From the NCBI RefSeq assembly GCF_024919295.1, contig NZ_JANWTC010000007.1, positions 1-64,000 on the forward strand: 64,000 nucleotides of DNA, given 5' to 3'. The first letter of the stretch is position 1, and each line of letters begins with the position of its first letter. Origin of the DNA: Corynebacterium lemuris (GTDB taxonomy: Bacteria; Actinomycetota; Actinomycetes; Mycobacteriales; Mycobacteriaceae). A program made the translations under genes and the position numbers. The notes beneath the pieces were generated by a model, which made no database searches, was not told the DNA's origin, and saw nothing but the letters and a program-made list of their open reading frames with translations. Of this stretch, positions 40,001 to 49,403 are shown in pieces.

Positions 40001-40165
40001 TCATCCACAGAGTTATCCACAGGTGTGGACAACTTCGGCCGACGAATCTTTCCACAGCTTACTGCATTGCCTGTGGATAGTTCGATTCGCCGGAAAAAGC
40101 TCTCCCACCTGCGATGATGGGACCCCTCCGGAAAACTCTCAACTTTAAACCGACCGTTATCCACA
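40001..40165. promoter_or_regulatory. DnaA boxes in the rpmH-dnaA gap
   Basis: Perfect TTATCCACA at 40013-40021 and 40157-40165, and one-mismatch TCATCCACA (40001-40009), TGTGGACAA (40024-40032) and TGTGGATAG (40072-40080). They lie 190-350 bp upstream of dnaA and probably serve origin architecture or dnaA autoregulation. The whole 39815-40693 gap carries no protein gene. Confidence 0.7.
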
Positions 40166-40412
40166 GGGGTGTTGATGGAGCTATGTGATTCTGTGTGAGT
40201 CCCTCCATTGTTACCCAACGCCGCTGCCGCATGTCCATCTCCGAGATTGCAGTTCGGTGTCACTGCGGACCAGCCTGGCCCATCCCGCCGGGGTGGATCC
40301 GGGCTGTCCTGCAGCACCACCCGGCAAAGACCCCGGTGGCCACCGCAAAAATCCCACTGTTGTTATTTCAGGTGCCCCCGCGGAACTACCCGAGACGCAC
40401 CGGCGGGTCAAT

Positions 40413-40442
40413 TTGTTCGACCACGCCGGAATCGCGTAGTCT
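40413..40442 (+). promoter_or_regulatory. Candidate rpmH promoter
   Basis: TTGTTC (40413-40418) and TAGTCT (40437-40442) with an 18-bp spacer, about 250 bp upstream of rpmH. The long leader between them and the gene has no obvious attenuator. Confidence 0.4.
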
Positions 40443-40693
40443 GTGATGGTCTGTCACACCGCCGGATGCACCCTTATTCCAGGGACGCGCCGACGGATGT
40501 GCGTGAGAGCAGCGTCAGCACCGAATCTTCGGGCCGCGGCACACCAGTCGCGCGTCTGTGCCGGCCTGCGCGCCACCTGGGGCAGGACATGATCCATTCC
40601 GGTTCCGTCCACAGAGGCACTCACACCGTCAAAACATAATTCAGCGGCTGACCGGTCCCGTCCGGCCCGCCGCCTCACACAGAGGAGAACACC

Positions 40694-40837
40694 GTGGCAA
40701 AGGGCAAGCGGACGTTCCAGCCGAACAACCGTCGTCGCGCACGCGTGCACGGCTTCCGTATCCGTATGCGCACCCGTGCAGGTCGCGCCATCGTCTCGGC
40801 ACGTCGTCGCCGGGGCCGCGCCAAGCTGACCGCTTAA
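40694..40837 (+). CDS. rpmH: 50S ribosomal protein L34
   Basis: A 47-aa very basic protein, [20 protein letters not shown] onward, matching L34 ([11 protein letters not shown] and [21 protein letters not shown]). It begins with GTG 40694 after AGAGGAG (40681-40687). L34 sits near the peptide exit side of 23S rRNA. It starts the conserved rpmH-rnpA-yidD-yidC operon. Confidence 0.96.
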   Translation: MAKGKRTFQPNNRRRARVHGFRIRMRTRAGRAIVSARRRRGRAKLTA

Positions 40838-40850
40838 AGCAGCTTCAGCG

Positions 40851-41219
40851 GTGCTACCGAAGCGGCACAAGTTCACGTCGCCCGCCGATTTCGGCCGGAC
40901 GATCAAACGTGGACGCCGCGCAGGTACCCGCACCGTCGTGGTCCACATGCTGGACCGCAACGCCGGGCCCGACGCCGGTATCGCCCAGCAGGGCGGTCCC
41001 CGCGTCGGGCTCATCGTCTCCAAGGCCGTCGGGAACGCCGTGATCCGTCACCGCACCTCCCGACGGCTTCGGCATGTCTGCGCCGGGCTGTTCGATCTGG
41101 TGCCGGCCTCCACCGACCTGGTCGTCCGGGCGCTACCCCCGTCGGGCGCGGCATCGTCGGCGGATCTGGAGCGTGACATCCGGAAGGCGTTGAGGAGACT
41201 GGGGCTCGCGGATGCGTGA
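40851..41219 (+). CDS. rnpA: Ribonuclease P protein component
   Basis: A 122-aa basic protein that helps the RNase P RNA cleave tRNA 5' leaders. It has the family [19 protein letters not shown]-terminus and the RNR-type helix here as [15 protein letters not shown]. The GTG start at 40851 lies 13 bp after rpmH. The stop overlaps the yidD ATG by 8 bp. Confidence 0.94.
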   Translation: MLPKRHKFTSPADFGRTIKRGRRAGTRTVVVHMLDRNAGPDAGIAQQGGPRVGLIVSKAVGNAVIRHRTSRRLRHVCAGLFDLVPASTDLVVRALPPSGAASSADLERDIRKALRRLGLADA

Positions 41220-41478
41220 GCCCTCCCCCGCCGCCCGCGGCCTCGAGGCCGCGATTTCGTTCTACCAAAAGTACCTGTCGCCCCTTAAGATGGGGTCGAC
41301 CTGCCGTTTCGAACCAACGTGCAGTGCCTATGCTCTCGACGCCGTACGCGGTCACGGGGCTCTGAAAGGTGCTGTCATGGCGCTGGCGCGGCTGAGCAAG
41401 TGCGGCCCCTGGCATCCGGGCGGGTATGACCCCGTGCCGGGTGCGGACCTGACACCAACTGACACCAAGGAGTCCTGA
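41212..41478 (+). CDS. yidD: Membrane protein insertion efficiency factor YidD
   Basis: An 88-aa DUF37/YidD protein with the invariant pattern [25 protein letters not shown] and [12 protein letters not shown]. It assists YidC/Sec insertion at the membrane. ATG 41212 lies within the end of rnpA. yidC follows 6 bp later. Confidence 0.95.
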   Translation: MREPSPAARGLEAAISFYQKYLSPLKMGSTCRFEPTCSAYALDAVRGHGALKGAVMALARLSKCGPWHPGGYDPVPGADLTPTDTKES

Positions 41479-41484
41479 CACACA

Positions 41485-42450
41485 GTGCTCAACTTCATCT
41501 ACTGGCCGATCTCGGCCGTCCTGTGGTTCTGGCACAAGGTCTTCAGCTTTGTGCTCGATCCTGACCTCGGCATCACCTGGGTGCTGTCGATCATCTTCCT
41601 GACCTTCACGGTCAAGGCCATCATGTTCAAGCCGACCATGAACCAGCTGCGCTCGGGCAGGAAGATGCAGGAGATGCAGCCGAAGATGGCTGAGATCCGC
41701 AGCAAGTACAAGAACGACCAGACCAAAATGATGGAGGAGACGCGCAAGCTCCAGAAGGAGATGGGCGTCAACCCGGTCCTCGGCTGCCTGCCGATGCTCG
41801 TCCAGATCCCCGTCTTCATCGGCCTGTTCCACGTCCTGCGTTCCTTCAACCGCACCGGTGAGGGCGTGGGCCAGCTCGGTCTGTCGATCGAGGAGAACTA
41901 CAACACCCCGAACTACATCTTCGGTGTCGAGGACGTGCAGTCCTTCATGGACGCCACGTTCTTCGGTGTCCCGCTCTCCGCCTACATCTCCATGCCCGCG
42001 GACATGTACTCGGCGTTCCCCAACGTCGACTTCACCCGCACCGACATCATCATGGTCGCCGCACCGCTGGCCATCATCATCGCCGTGGCCACCCACTTCA
42101 ACGCCCGCATGTCCATCGACCGCCAGAAGCAGCGCATCGCCTCCGGCAGGCAGGCCGCCCCGACCGGCGACAACGCCGACATGATGGCCATGCAGATGGG
42201 CATGATGAACAAGATGATGCTGTGGATCATGCCCGCCACCATCCTGTTCACCGGCTTCCTGTGGCACATCGGTCTGCTGTTCTACATGCTCTCCAACAAC
42301 GTGTGGACCTTCTTCCAGCAGCGCTACCTCTTCCAGAAGATGGACCAGGAAGAGGAGGCCGAGGAGGAGGCGCGCAAGGCACTCAAGCGCACCACCGCTC
42401 CCGCACCCGGTGCCCGCGCCGGATCAAAGAAGAAGCGCAAGAAGAACTGA
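41485..42450 (+). CDS. yidC: Membrane protein insertase YidC
   Basis: A 321-aa Oxa1/YidC/Alb3 insertase with about five transmembrane helices and no large periplasmic domain, as in Gram-positive forms. Conserved points are LTFTVKAIMFKPTMNQLRSG, the cytoplasmic coiled helical hairpin with KMMEETRKLQKEMGVNP, and VQIPVFIGLFHVLR. A basic tail (GSKKKRKKN) probably contacts ribosomes. The start is GTG 41485. A strong hairpin terminator follows. Confidence 0.95.
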   Translation: MLNFIYWPISAVLWFWHKVFSFVLDPDLGITWVLSIIFLTFTVKAIMFKPTMNQLRSGRKMQEMQPKMAEIRSKYKNDQTKMMEETRKLQKEMGVNPVLGCLPMLVQIPVFIGLFHVLRSFNRTGEGVGQLGLSIEENYNTPNYIFGVEDVQSFMDATFFGVPLSAYISMPADMYSAFPNVDFTRTDIIMVAAPLAIIIAVATHFNARMSIDRQKQRIASGRQAAPTGDNADMMAMQMGMMNKMMLWIMPATILFTGFLWHIGLLFYMLSNNVWTFFQQRYLFQKMDQEEEAEEEARKALKRTTAPAPGARAGSKKKRKKN

Positions 42451-42480
42451 GCCCCTGCTCCACCGCAGCACCACCTGTAC

Positions 42481-42516
42481 AGCCACCGCGTTCCCGCCCC
42501 GGGAACCCGGTGGCTG
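42481..42516 (+). terminator. Terminator after yidC
   Basis: AGCCACCG ... TTCCCG and CGGGAA ... CGGTGGCT form a long stem with a small internal bulge, about 30 bp after the stop. It lies directly before the leaderless-looking rsmG start. Confidence 0.7.
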
Positions 42517-42530
42517 TATCGTTATGACTC

Positions 42531-43184
42531 ATGAGCGAGACCCCTGAGCTGGCACCCGCACCCGCCGCCGCAGCCGAAGTCTTCGGTGAGCGTCTGCCCC
42601 TGGCCGAGGCCTACCACCGGTCCCTTGCCACCGACGGCTCCACCCGCGGCTTCATCGGCCCCCGGGAGGTTCCCCGTCTGTGGGACCGGCACATCCTCAA
42701 CTGCGCCGTCATCGGCGAGGTCATGGAGACCGGCGCCAGTATCGCGGACGTCGGCTCCGGGGCAGGCCTGCCGGGCATCCCCCTGGCCATCGCCCGCCCC
42801 GACCTGCGTATCACGCTCATCGAGCCGCTGCTCAAGCGTTCCGTCTACCTCGCCGAGGTCGTCGAGCTGCTCGGCCTGGACAACGTCACCGTCATCCGGG
42901 GCCGGGCCGAGGAGAAGTCCGTGCGCCAGGCCCTGGGCACGGGTGTGGACCTCGTCACCTCCCGGGCGGTGGCCCCGCTGGGTAAACTCGTCGGCTGGTC
43001 CCTGCCGTTGGTGAGAGTGGGCGGGGCCATGGTAGCGATGAAGGGTTCCTCCGTCACGGAGGAACTCGAACGCGATGCCGCCCTCATCCGCCGGGCCGGT
43101 GGTGGCAGGGCGGAGATCCTCACCGTCGGCGCGCAGCACCTCGCCGAGCCTACGACGGTTATTCGTATCCCGCGGGTGCACTAA
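42531..43184 (+). CDS. rsmG: 16S rRNA m7G527 methyltransferase RsmG (GidB)
   Basis: A 217-aa SAM-dependent methyltransferase. It has the family SAM site [33 protein letters not shown], a second block [13 protein letters not shown] and a conserved MKGSS. Loss of this enzyme gives low-level streptomycin resistance in other bacteria. TATCGT at 42517-42522 is 8 nt before ATG 42531, so the mRNA may be leaderless. parA follows within 18 bp. Confidence 0.94.
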   Translation: MSETPELAPAPAAAAEVFGERLPLAEAYHRSLATDGSTRGFIGPREVPRLWDRHILNCAVIGEVMETGASIADVGSGAGLPGIPLAIARPDLRITLIEPLLKRSVYLAEVVELLGLDNVTVIRGRAEEKSVRQALGTGVDLVTSRAVAPLGKLVGWSLPLVRVGGAMVAMKGSSVTEELERDAALIRRAGGGRAEILTVGAQHLAEPTTVIRIPRVH

Positions 43185-43202
43185 CATGGGGGAAACCAGC
43201 AA

Positions 43203-44126
43203 TTGAAGAATGTGATTCAGGAAGAGGTCAGGTCGCAAGCAATGGTTGACCAACTGCCGAAGCCGGAAGCGCCGCGTCTGATCACCGTCGCCAACCAGAA
43301 GGGCGGCGTCGGCAAGACCACGAGCTCCGTCAACCTGGCGTCGGGTCTGGCGATGCTGGGCTCGAAGGTGCTCGTCATCGACCTGGACCCGCAGGGCAAC
43401 GCCTCCACCGCCCTGGGTGTCGAGCACCGCGCCGGCACCACCTCCAGCTATGAACTGCTCATCGGTGAGGCCTCCGCGGAGGAGGCCATCCAGCAGTCCA
43501 CGGCCCACGAGAACCTGTTCTGCATCCCGGCGACCATCGACCTGGCGGGTGCGGAAATCGAGCTGGTCAGCCTCGTCCGCCGCGAGTACCGCCTCCACGA
43601 CGCCCTCCGGAACTCCAGTTTCCTCGAGAAGAACGACTTCGACTACGTCCTCATTGACTGCCCGCCGTCGCTGGGTCTGCTGACCATCAACGCGATGACC
43701 GCCGTGGATGAGGTCCTCATCCCCATCCAGTGCGAGTACTACGCCCTGGAGGGTGTGGGCCAGCTGCTCAACAACATCTCCATGATCCGGCAGCACCTGA
43801 ACCCCAACCTGCACATTTCGGCGATCCTGCTGACTATGTACGATGCACGCACTAAGCTCTCGGAGCAGGTGGCCACCGAGGTCCGTGAGCACTTCGGGGA
43901 TGTTGTTCTGGGTAACATCATCCCCCGGTCGATCAAGGTCTCCGAGGCCCCCGGTTTCGGCCAGTCCGTCCTGAACTACGACCCCACCTCCCGGGGTGCC
44001 GCCGCCTATTTTGATGCGGTCATCGAGTTCGCCACCCGTGGCGACTACCAGCCTGTCGAGGCCACCGGTCCCATCGGCGTCAGTCCGGAGACGGCCAAGC
44101 GGCTTGCCGCAGAAGCAGAAAGGTAA
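43203..44126 (+). CDS. parA: Chromosome partitioning ATPase ParA
   Basis: About 307 aa, Walker-type ParA/Soj ATPase. The deviant Walker A is [14 protein letters not shown], with switch [14 protein letters not shown] and Walker B-like [14 protein letters not shown]. With ParB it moves the origin toward the pole. The longest start is TTG 43203, while GTG 43212 and ATG 43242 are in-frame alternatives. ATG 43242 has GAGGTCAGG upstream and would give about 294 aa. parB follows within 5 bp. Confidence 0.94.
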   Translation: MKNVIQEEVRSQAMVDQLPKPEAPRLITVANQKGGVGKTTSSVNLASGLAMLGSKVLVIDLDPQGNASTALGVEHRAGTTSSYELLIGEASAEEAIQQSTAHENLFCIPATIDLAGAEIELVSLVRREYRLHDALRNSSFLEKNDFDYVLIDCPPSLGLLTINAMTAVDEVLIPIQCEYYALEGVGQLLNNISMIRQHLNPNLHISAILLTMYDARTKLSEQVATEVREHFGDVVLGNIIPRSIKVSEAPGFGQSVLNYDPTSRGAAAYFDAVIEFATRGDYQPVEATGPIGVSPETAKRLAAEAER

Positions 44127-44131
44127 GTGCC

Positions 44132-45358
44132 ATCAACCAGGAAATTCGGAAGGGCGGCCTCGGTCGCGGTCTCGCCGCCCTGATTCCCTCCGGTCCCGCC
44201 CCCAGCACCCTGAAGTTCGGTGAAGGACCGAAGCTCGGAGCCGTCCCCAAGCCTGAGGACAGCCCGAAGCCGGCGGATGACGCGAAGGCGGAGGAGACCC
44301 CGAAGCACCCGGACCGCGATGCCCATGAGGACCGTGCCGAGGGTGCGAAGCGCAGTCACAGCGCGAAGATGCGGGACGACGGCCCCCGTCTCGGCGACAG
44401 CGCCGCCGATGTGATCCTCGGTGGCACCCGGGGTGCGCGCGGCCAGGAGAAGCTGCGGTCGGTACCGGGCGCCCCCGCCCCGGAGGCCGTCCGCGGCACG
44501 GTGCGTGAGCGGGGCCAGAAGGTCGCTGAGAAGCCTCCCGTGGACGTCGGCGCCACCTACCGGGAGATCCCCATCGCGGAGATCGTCCCCAATCCGCAGC
44601 AGCCGCGCCACACCTTCGACGAGGAGGCCCTGGCCGAACTCGTCCACTCCATCCGCGAGTTCGGCCTCATGCAGCCGATCGTGGTCCGCCAGGCGGAGAC
44701 GGGCTATGAGCTCATCATGGGTGAGCGCCGATGGCGGGCCGCCGGACGCGCGGGGTTGAAGACCATCCCCGCCATCGTCCGTGACACCGACGACGGCGCC
44801 ATGCTGCGCGACGCTCTGCTGGAGAACATCCACCGGGTGCAGCTCAACCCGCTGGAAGAGGCCGCCGCCTACCAGCAGCTGCTCGAGGAGTTCGACGTCA
44901 CCCAGGCCGAACTCGCCGGACGTCTCGGCCGTTCCCGCCCGGTGATCACCAACACCATCCGCCTGCTGGCCCTGCCGGTGCCGGTCCAGCGCCGGGTGGC
45001 CGCCGGGGTGCTCTCCGCCGGCCATGCCCGCGCACTGTTGGGACTCAAGCTCGGTGAGCACACCTCAGAGGCGCAGGAGGAGCTGGCGGGACGCATCATC
45101 GCCGAGGGCCTGTCCGTGCGCGCCACGGAGGAGGCCGTCACCCTGCTCAACCGCGGGGAAGGTGCCCCGGAGCGTAAACCGGTGGAACCGGCCCCGCAGC
45201 CGGAGATGCTCACCCGCGCGGCTGACCGCCTCGGCGACGTGTGGGACACGAAGGTGACCGTCACCATGGGCAAGCGGAAGGGCCGCATGGTGGTGGAGTT
45301 CGGCGATCCGGAGGATTTCGAACGTATCCTCTCCCTGATCGAAGGACGCGACGACTAG
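44132..45358 (+). CDS. parB: Chromosome partitioning protein ParB, apparent ATC start
   Basis: About 408 aa. The conserved N-terminal ParA-stimulating motif [16 protein letters not shown] is followed by an acidic Lys/Glu/Pro linker, then the ParB/Srx CTPase domain ([20 protein letters not shown]), the helix-turn-helix ([18 protein letters not shown]) and a C-terminal dimerisation part. The first canonical in-frame start is ATG 44369, which would discard the conserved N-terminus. Upstream the frame has no ATG, GTG or TTG, but ATC 44132-44134 follows AAAGG by 8 nt. ATT 44147 is an alternative. It binds parS sites and CTP and loads SMC. Confidence 0.88.
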   Translation: MNQEIRKGGLGRGLAALIPSGPAPSTLKFGEGPKLGAVPKPEDSPKPADDAKAEETPKHPDRDAHEDRAEGAKRSHSAKMRDDGPRLGDSAADVILGGTRGARGQEKLRSVPGAPAPEAVRGTVRERGQKVAEKPPVDVGATYREIPIAEIVPNPQQPRHTFDEEALAELVHSIREFGLMQPIVVRQAETGYELIMGERRWRAAGRAGLKTIPAIVRDTDDGAMLRDALLENIHRVQLNPLEEAAAYQQLLEEFDVTQAELAGRLGRSRPVITNTIRLLALPVPVQRRVAAGVLSAGHARALLGLKLGEHTSEAQEELAGRIIAEGLSVRATEEAVTLLNRGEGAPERKPVEPAPQPEMLTRAADRLGDVWDTKVTVTMGKRKGRMVVEFGDPEDFERILSLIEGRDD

Positions 45359-45370
45359 GAGGCGCCGGCC

Positions 45371-46033
45371 GTGTTCGCCCGAGTGAACCCCCTCAGCCCG
45401 GATGCGCTCAGCAGTATCCATCCGCAGGCCGGGCGCAGCATATTCTGGGAACTGGCCCCCGATGCCGCGGCGGTCGTGCAGGCCTCCGGGGATCCGGGCT
45501 TTGAGAAGGAGGCGTGGTTGACCACCACGCTCCTGGAGTACGGCCCCTGCGGCTTCTCCCTGGAACGCAGCAGCCGGGAACGCGCCGTCGCCACCGTCCT
45601 GTTCTGTTCACGGGAGAACGCCCCCGGCGCCGGACAGCTGCCCACCGCGCCCGTCTCCGAGGACGCGGAGGTGCTCACCTCCCTGTTCATCGATCCGGGC
45701 TTCGCGGGCATCGGGCTGGAGTCGGTGCTTCTCGACGCCGCCATCATGTCGCTCGTCGAACGCGAGGCGCAGGCCGTCGAGGCCTTCGGTTGGCACACCG
45801 ACTTCTTCGCCCGTGCAGACGTCGATGAACTCCTGGAGGGTCCCGTGGGCGGCATCCTGCGCTCGGCCTCCGAGATCGGCCTGATGTCCGTGTCGATCCT
45901 CGAGTCCGCCGGCTTCAGGATCATCGCGGACCACCCGGTGCTCCCCCGCCTGCGCCTTGAGCTGCCGCCCCAGCAGTCGCTGCTCAGTGCCGCGGGCCTG
46001 GAACTGCTCTACGGAGGCATGGTGGTCAGCTGA
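45371..46033 (+). CDS. GNAT-like acetyltransferase domain protein
   Basis: A 220-aa protein between parB and cwlM. The middle has a possible acetyl-CoA-binding turn (SLFIDPGFAGIGLESVLLDAAI) typical of GNAT folds, but the classical R/QxxGxG/A is replaced by GFAGIG. The substrate is unknown. The start is GTG 45371, 12 bp after parB, with AGGAGG at 45357-45362. An exact dispersed 13-mer (45727-45739) encodes LLDAA in the motif helix. Confidence 0.7.
   Translation: MFARVNPLSPDALSSIHPQAGRSIFWELAPDAAAVVQASGDPGFEKEAWLTTTLLEYGPCGFSLERSSRERAVATVLFCSRENAPGAGQLPTAPVSEDAEVLTSLFIDPGFAGIGLESVLLDAAIMSLVEREAQAVEAFGWHTDFFARADVDELLEGPVGGILRSASEIGLMSVSILESAGFRIIADHPVLPRLRLELPPQQSLLSAAGLELLYGGMVVS
45727..45739 (+). 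repeat. Dispersed 13-mer GCTTCTCGACGCC, copy 7
   Basis: Exact copy in the GNAT-like gene, sense orientation. Confidence 0.8.
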
Positions 46034-46065
46034 CGGGGATGGAAAAGACGGAGGTCGCAGCTTTT

Positions 46066-47235
46066 TCAGCCGAGTTCGGCCTGCAGCAGCTCCGAGAACT
46101 TGTAGGTGCCGGTCGGCTGGTCATCCCGGTCGAGGAGGTAGAGACGCTTCACAGCCACCACGACAGATTCGGCGATGGCGTCCCGTACGGCCGGGTCGGT
46201 CAGGCGGGCGACATCCTCCGGATTGGAGAGGTAACCGGCGATCAGCTCCACCGTGGGGGCCTGTGTCAGGCGCAGCAGATCCCAGGTGCGGGCGTGGGTG
46301 CCGCAGTTCTGGAAGTCGGTGCGGGCGACGATCTCGCGTTGGATGTAACCGGAGAGTGATTCCCCGGTCAGGGAGCTGTTGCCGGTCTCCGAGCCGAAGT
46401 AGAAGGTGGCCACACCGTGGGCCTTCTCGTTCGGGTACTTGTCCGCCTGGACGGAGATGACCAGGTCGGCGCCGAAGGCGTTGGCGATCTCGGCACGTGC
46501 CGTGGTGGAGGGGTCGTCCATGCGGGGGCGGGACTTTATCGTCTCCATGCCGGCGGCGATCATGCGCCCCTCGATGCGGGAGGCGAGATCCCAGATGATC
46601 TCTTCCTCGGTGATCTCCCCATGCAGACCACGCACTGTCCGGCCCTTGTTCACGCCACCCAGGGCGGGGTCGATCACCACCCGTTTGCCGGCGAGCTTGG
46701 GTCCGGCGTTGCGGACCTGCTCGCGTTCCCGGATGGCCAGGGGGCTACCACCGGTGATGCGCCTGCCCAGCAGCTTCAGGGCACGGATCGTGTCGGGGCC
46801 GCAGACCCCGTCGTCCTGGAGCCCGGAGTTCAGCTGGAAGGCCGCCAGCGCCTCGTGGGTGTAGCGGCCGAAGTGGCCGTCGATGCGGTGGGAATAGAAA
46901 CCCAGCTCCTGGAGCTGATCCTGGAGCTGGGAGACATCGTCGCCGACGAGTTCGTTGTTCGGCTGGTAGGACAGCACGCGGGCACCGAGCTGGTAGGAGG
47001 CGTGGCGCAGTTCCCGCAGGGTCATCTCGTCGATGTGGCCCGAGGGGACGATGCCGCGGGACTGCTGGAAGGCCTTGAGAACCTCGGCGAGTGCGGCGTC
47101 GAAAAGCTTGTCCTCCTCGGCGTACTTGTCGGAGAGATCGGCCTCGTAGCCGGGCAGCAGGCCCAGCCGTGCCAGGGTGGAGCGTGCCTCCGCCACCCTC
47201 GGGCTGCGGTCACCGACACGAAAAGTCATGGTCAC
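46066..47235 (-). CDS. cwlM: CwlM-type pseudo-amidase (PG-binding x2, Amidase_3)
   Basis: A 389-aa protein with two peptidoglycan-binding-like domains (about 10-75 and 85-150) and an Amidase_3 domain (about 175-365). It has no signal peptide. The usual zinc ligands seem lost: the first His of the DPGHGG motif reads DPALGG, and the later SIHAN motif reads SVQAD. In M. tuberculosis CwlM is a cytoplasmic regulator that, once phosphorylated by PknB, activates MurA and binds FhaA/MurJ, so the gene name is given by context and architecture. GTG 47235 follows AAGGAGC. It converges on the GNAT-like gene. Confidence 0.9.
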   Translation of the reverse strand: MTMTFRVGDRSPRVAEARSTLARLGLLPGYEADLSDKYAEEDKLFDAALAEVLKAFQQSRGIVPSGHIDEMTLRELRHASYQLGARVLSYQPNNELVGDDVSQLQDQLQELGFYSHRIDGHFGRYTHEALAAFQLNSGLQDDGVCGPDTIRALKLLGRRITGGSPLAIREREQVRNAGPKLAGKRVVIDPALGGVNKGRTVRGLHGEITEEEIIWDLASRIEGRMIAAGMETIKSRPRMDDPSTTARAEIANAFGADLVISVQADKYPNEKAHGVATFYFGSETGNSSLTGESLSGYIQREIVARTDFQNCGTHARTWDLLRLTQAPTVELIAGYLSNPEDVARLTDPAVRDAIAESVVVAVKRLYLLDRDDQPTGTYKFSELLQAELG

Positions 47236-47323
47236 GACGCTCCTTCCAGGGTCAGATAAACCAGATCTTATCCGAACCGTCGAGAGTCGGTCGGTACTGT
47301 TTTCTCGATCCCAACGGTACCAG

Positions 47324-47647
47324 CTACATCAGCGGTTCCAGCTTCGCCATGATGTGGGAACGCGGGCGAACCCCCACGAACTCGTCGACCTTCTCGCCGT
47401 CCTTGAAGAACAGCACCGCGGGGATGGACATGATCTGGAACATGGCACCCAGGGTGCGCTGCTCGTCCACGTTGACCTTGGCGACGGTGACCTGCTCGCC
47501 CAATTCCTCCGCGACCTCCTCAATGATGGGGCCGAGCTTCTTGCACGGGCCACACCACTCGGCCCAGAAATCGACGATGACGGGCTTGTCGGACTCGACG
47601 ACGATCTCCCGGAAATTCTCCTGGGTGACCTCAATGACCTTGCTCAT
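47324..47647 (-). CDS. trxA: Thioredoxin
   Basis: A 107-aa thioredoxin with the active site WAEWCGPCKKL, FWAEWCGPC and cis-Pro in SIPAVLFFKDG. It reduces protein disulfides using TrxB. ATG 47647 has a GGAG-type site (TAAGGAGAATC). The trxB stop is 31 bp upstream, so the two form an operon, and in C. glutamicum the pair is under SigM control. Confidence 0.96.
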   Translation of the reverse strand: MSKVIEVTQENFREIVVESDKPVIVDFWAEWCGPCKKLGPIIEEVAEELGEQVTVAKVNVDEQRTLGAMFQIMSIPAVLFFKDGEKVDEFVGVRPRSHIMAKLEPLM

Positions 47648-47678
47648 GTGATTCTCCTTACTGGTCGGTGTTGATCGG

Positions 47679-48626
47679 TTAGAGGGCGGCGAGATAGTGC
47701 TCGGCGTCGGTGGCGGCGCGGCAGCCGGAACCAGCGGCGGTGATGGCCTGCTGGTAGTGGTCGTCGACCAGGTCACCGCAGGCGAAGACACCCGGGACGG
47801 AGGTGGCGGTGGAGGGCTCGTCGACCTTGACGTAACCGCCCTCCTTCAGTTCGATCTGACCATCCAGGAACTCGGAGCGCGGGTCATGGCCGATGGCCAC
47901 GAACATGGCGGCAACCGGCAGTTCGCTCAGCTCACCGGTGACGGTGTCGCGCAGCATGACGCCCGCGACCTTGTTCTGGTTGTCCCCGGTGCCCTCGATG
48001 ACGTGGTCGATGACCTTGTTCAGGGCGAAGTCGATCTTCTCGTTGGCTCGGGCGCGCTCAAGCATGATGGCGGAGGCGCTGAAGCCCTCACGGCGGTGGA
48101 CGAGGGTGACCTTGTCGGCGAACTTGGTCAGGAAGGTGGCCTCCTCCATGGCGGAGTCGCCGCCGCCGACGACGGCGATCTCGGCGCCCTTGAAGAAGAA
48201 GCCGTCACAGGTCGCGCACGTGGACACGCCGCGGCCCATGAGCTTGTCCTCACCCGGTACGCCCAGCAGGCGGGCAGCGGCACCGGTGGCCAGGATGATG
48301 GTGCGGGCCAGATGAACCTCATCACCCACGTGGACCTTCTTCACATCGCCCTCAAGCTCGACGGAATCGACCAGCTCCATGCGCATGTCGGCGCCGAAAC
48401 GCTCGGCCTGGGCACGCATCTCCATCATGAGGTCAGGACCCATGATGCCGTCCTTGAATCCCGGGAAGTTCTCCACGTCGGTCGTGTTCATCAGCGCACC
48501 GCCGTACTCGTAGCCCTCGAAGACGAGCGGCTTGAGCTCCGCGCGGGCGGCGTAGACGGCGGCGGTGTAACCGGCGGGGCCGGAACCGATGATGATCACG
48601 TCGTGGATGGTGTCCTGGGCGGTCAT
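47679..48626 (-). CDS. trxB: Thioredoxin reductase
   Basis: A 315-aa FAD/NADPH enzyme that reduces thioredoxin. The FAD motif [18 protein letters not shown], the redox pair CATCDG, the NADPH motif [10 protein letters not shown] and the C-terminal [20 protein letters not shown] are present. It lies between sigM and trxA on the same strand. Confidence 0.97.
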   Translation of the reverse strand: MTAQDTIHDVIIIGSGPAGYTAAVYAARAELKPLVFEGYEYGGALMNTTDVENFPGFKDGIMGPDLMMEMRAQAERFGADMRMELVDSVELEGDVKKVHVGDEVHLARTIILATGAAARLLGVPGEDKLMGRGVSTCATCDGFFFKGAEIAVVGGGDSAMEEATFLTKFADKVTLVHRREGFSASAIMLERARANEKIDFALNKVIDHVIEGTGDNQNKVAGVMLRDTVTGELSELPVAAMFVAIGHDPRSEFLDGQIELKEGGYVKVDEPSTATSVPGVFACGDLVDDHYQQAITAAGSGCRAATDAEHYLAAL

Positions 48627-48697
48627 GAATTCTCCTGCGGTATTCGGGTGGTGTCACCCCGAGTCTAGTTTCCCGGCTCAGCGGGCTCACTCCATGG

Positions 48698-49261
48698 TCA
48701 ACGTCCACCCGGCGGGGAACATTCCGCCAGCAGTTCCGAACGCAGCATCTCACGTGCGCGGGAACGCCTCGACTTGATGGTCCCCGGCTGCACACCCTCC
48801 CGCTCGGCGACGTGGCTGACGCTGTAACCCTCGACGTCGATGAGCCACAGTGCGGTGCGCTGGTCGGGGCGCAGGCGGGCCAGCGACTCCTCCAGCTGCA
48901 ACAGCTTCTCGCGCTCCCCGATCGGGTCGATCGCCAGGTGCGGGTTGATGTCATGCGGCAGGGCGTCATCATCGAGGGTGGCCACCTCGATCTGGCGGCG
49001 GTGGTTGCGGAAGTCCCAGCCGGAGTTCATGACCAGGCGGTGCAGCCAGGTGCTCAGCGAGGACTCGTGGCGCCAGGTGTGCAGGTTGCAGCTGGCCTTG
49101 AACAACGCCTCCTGCAGGATGTCCTGCGCATCGTCCTCATTGTGGCCGTATTTCCGCGCGACCCACAGCAGCCGCGCCCGGTGGCGCTCCACGATCTCGG
49201 TGAAGGCGCGCAGGTCCCCGCCGATGAAATTCTCGACGAGCCGTCCGTCGGTGTGTGCCAA
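48698..49261 (-). CDS. sigM: ECF RNA polymerase sigma factor SigM
   Basis: About 187 aa, ECF sigma factor with region 2 (DILQEALFKASCNLHTWR) and region 4 (LWLIDVEGYSVSHVAEREGV, KSRRSRAREMLR). In C. glutamicum SigM responds to disulfide stress and drives thioredoxin genes, consistent with trxB lying 71 bp downstream. The frame extends to ATG 49294, but TTG 49261 has a strong GGGGGGAAAA just before it, so the shorter form is proposed; GTG 49288 is a third option. No anti-sigma gene was seen next to it. Confidence 0.88.
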   Translation of the reverse strand: MAHTDGRLVENFIGGDLRAFTEIVERHRARLLWVARKYGHNEDDAQDILQEALFKASCNLHTWRHESSLSTWLHRLVMNSGWDFRNHRRQIEVATLDDDALPHDINPHLAIDPIGEREKLLQLEESLARLRPDQRTALWLIDVEGYSVSHVAEREGVQPGTIKSRRSRAREMLRSELLAECSPPGGR

Positions 49262-49327
49262 TTTTCCCCCCGGAAATTTCGCTGACACCCACATTGGACC
49301 CCACCGCCGCCCGCTGCGCTGGGCAGG

Positions 49328-49368
49328 GGGCGGCGGTGCCCACTGCAGTGGGCGCTACCGCCGCCTTC
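49328..49368 (-). terminator. Hairpin between HNH lipoprotein gene and sigM
   Basis: A nested palindrome: outer GGCGGCGGT / ACCGCCGCC around an inner perfect GCCCACTG/CAGTGGGC. It is likely a terminator for the upstream minus-strand gene. Confidence 0.6.
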
Positions 49369-49375
49369 AGGGGGT

Positions 49376-49388
49376 GCTTCTCGACGCC
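49376..49388 (+). repeat. Dispersed 13-mer GCTTCTCGACGCC, copy 8
   Basis: Exact copy, intergenic, 16 bp past the end of the HNH lipoprotein gene and next to its hairpin. Confidence 0.85.
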
Positions 49389-49403
49389 GCGTCCGCGCGG
49401 GTC

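Noticed and set aside
42451..42530. Missing jag/khpB between yidC and rsmG as a deletion
   Set aside because: C. glutamicum also lacks it at this place, so it is the normal order for this genus.
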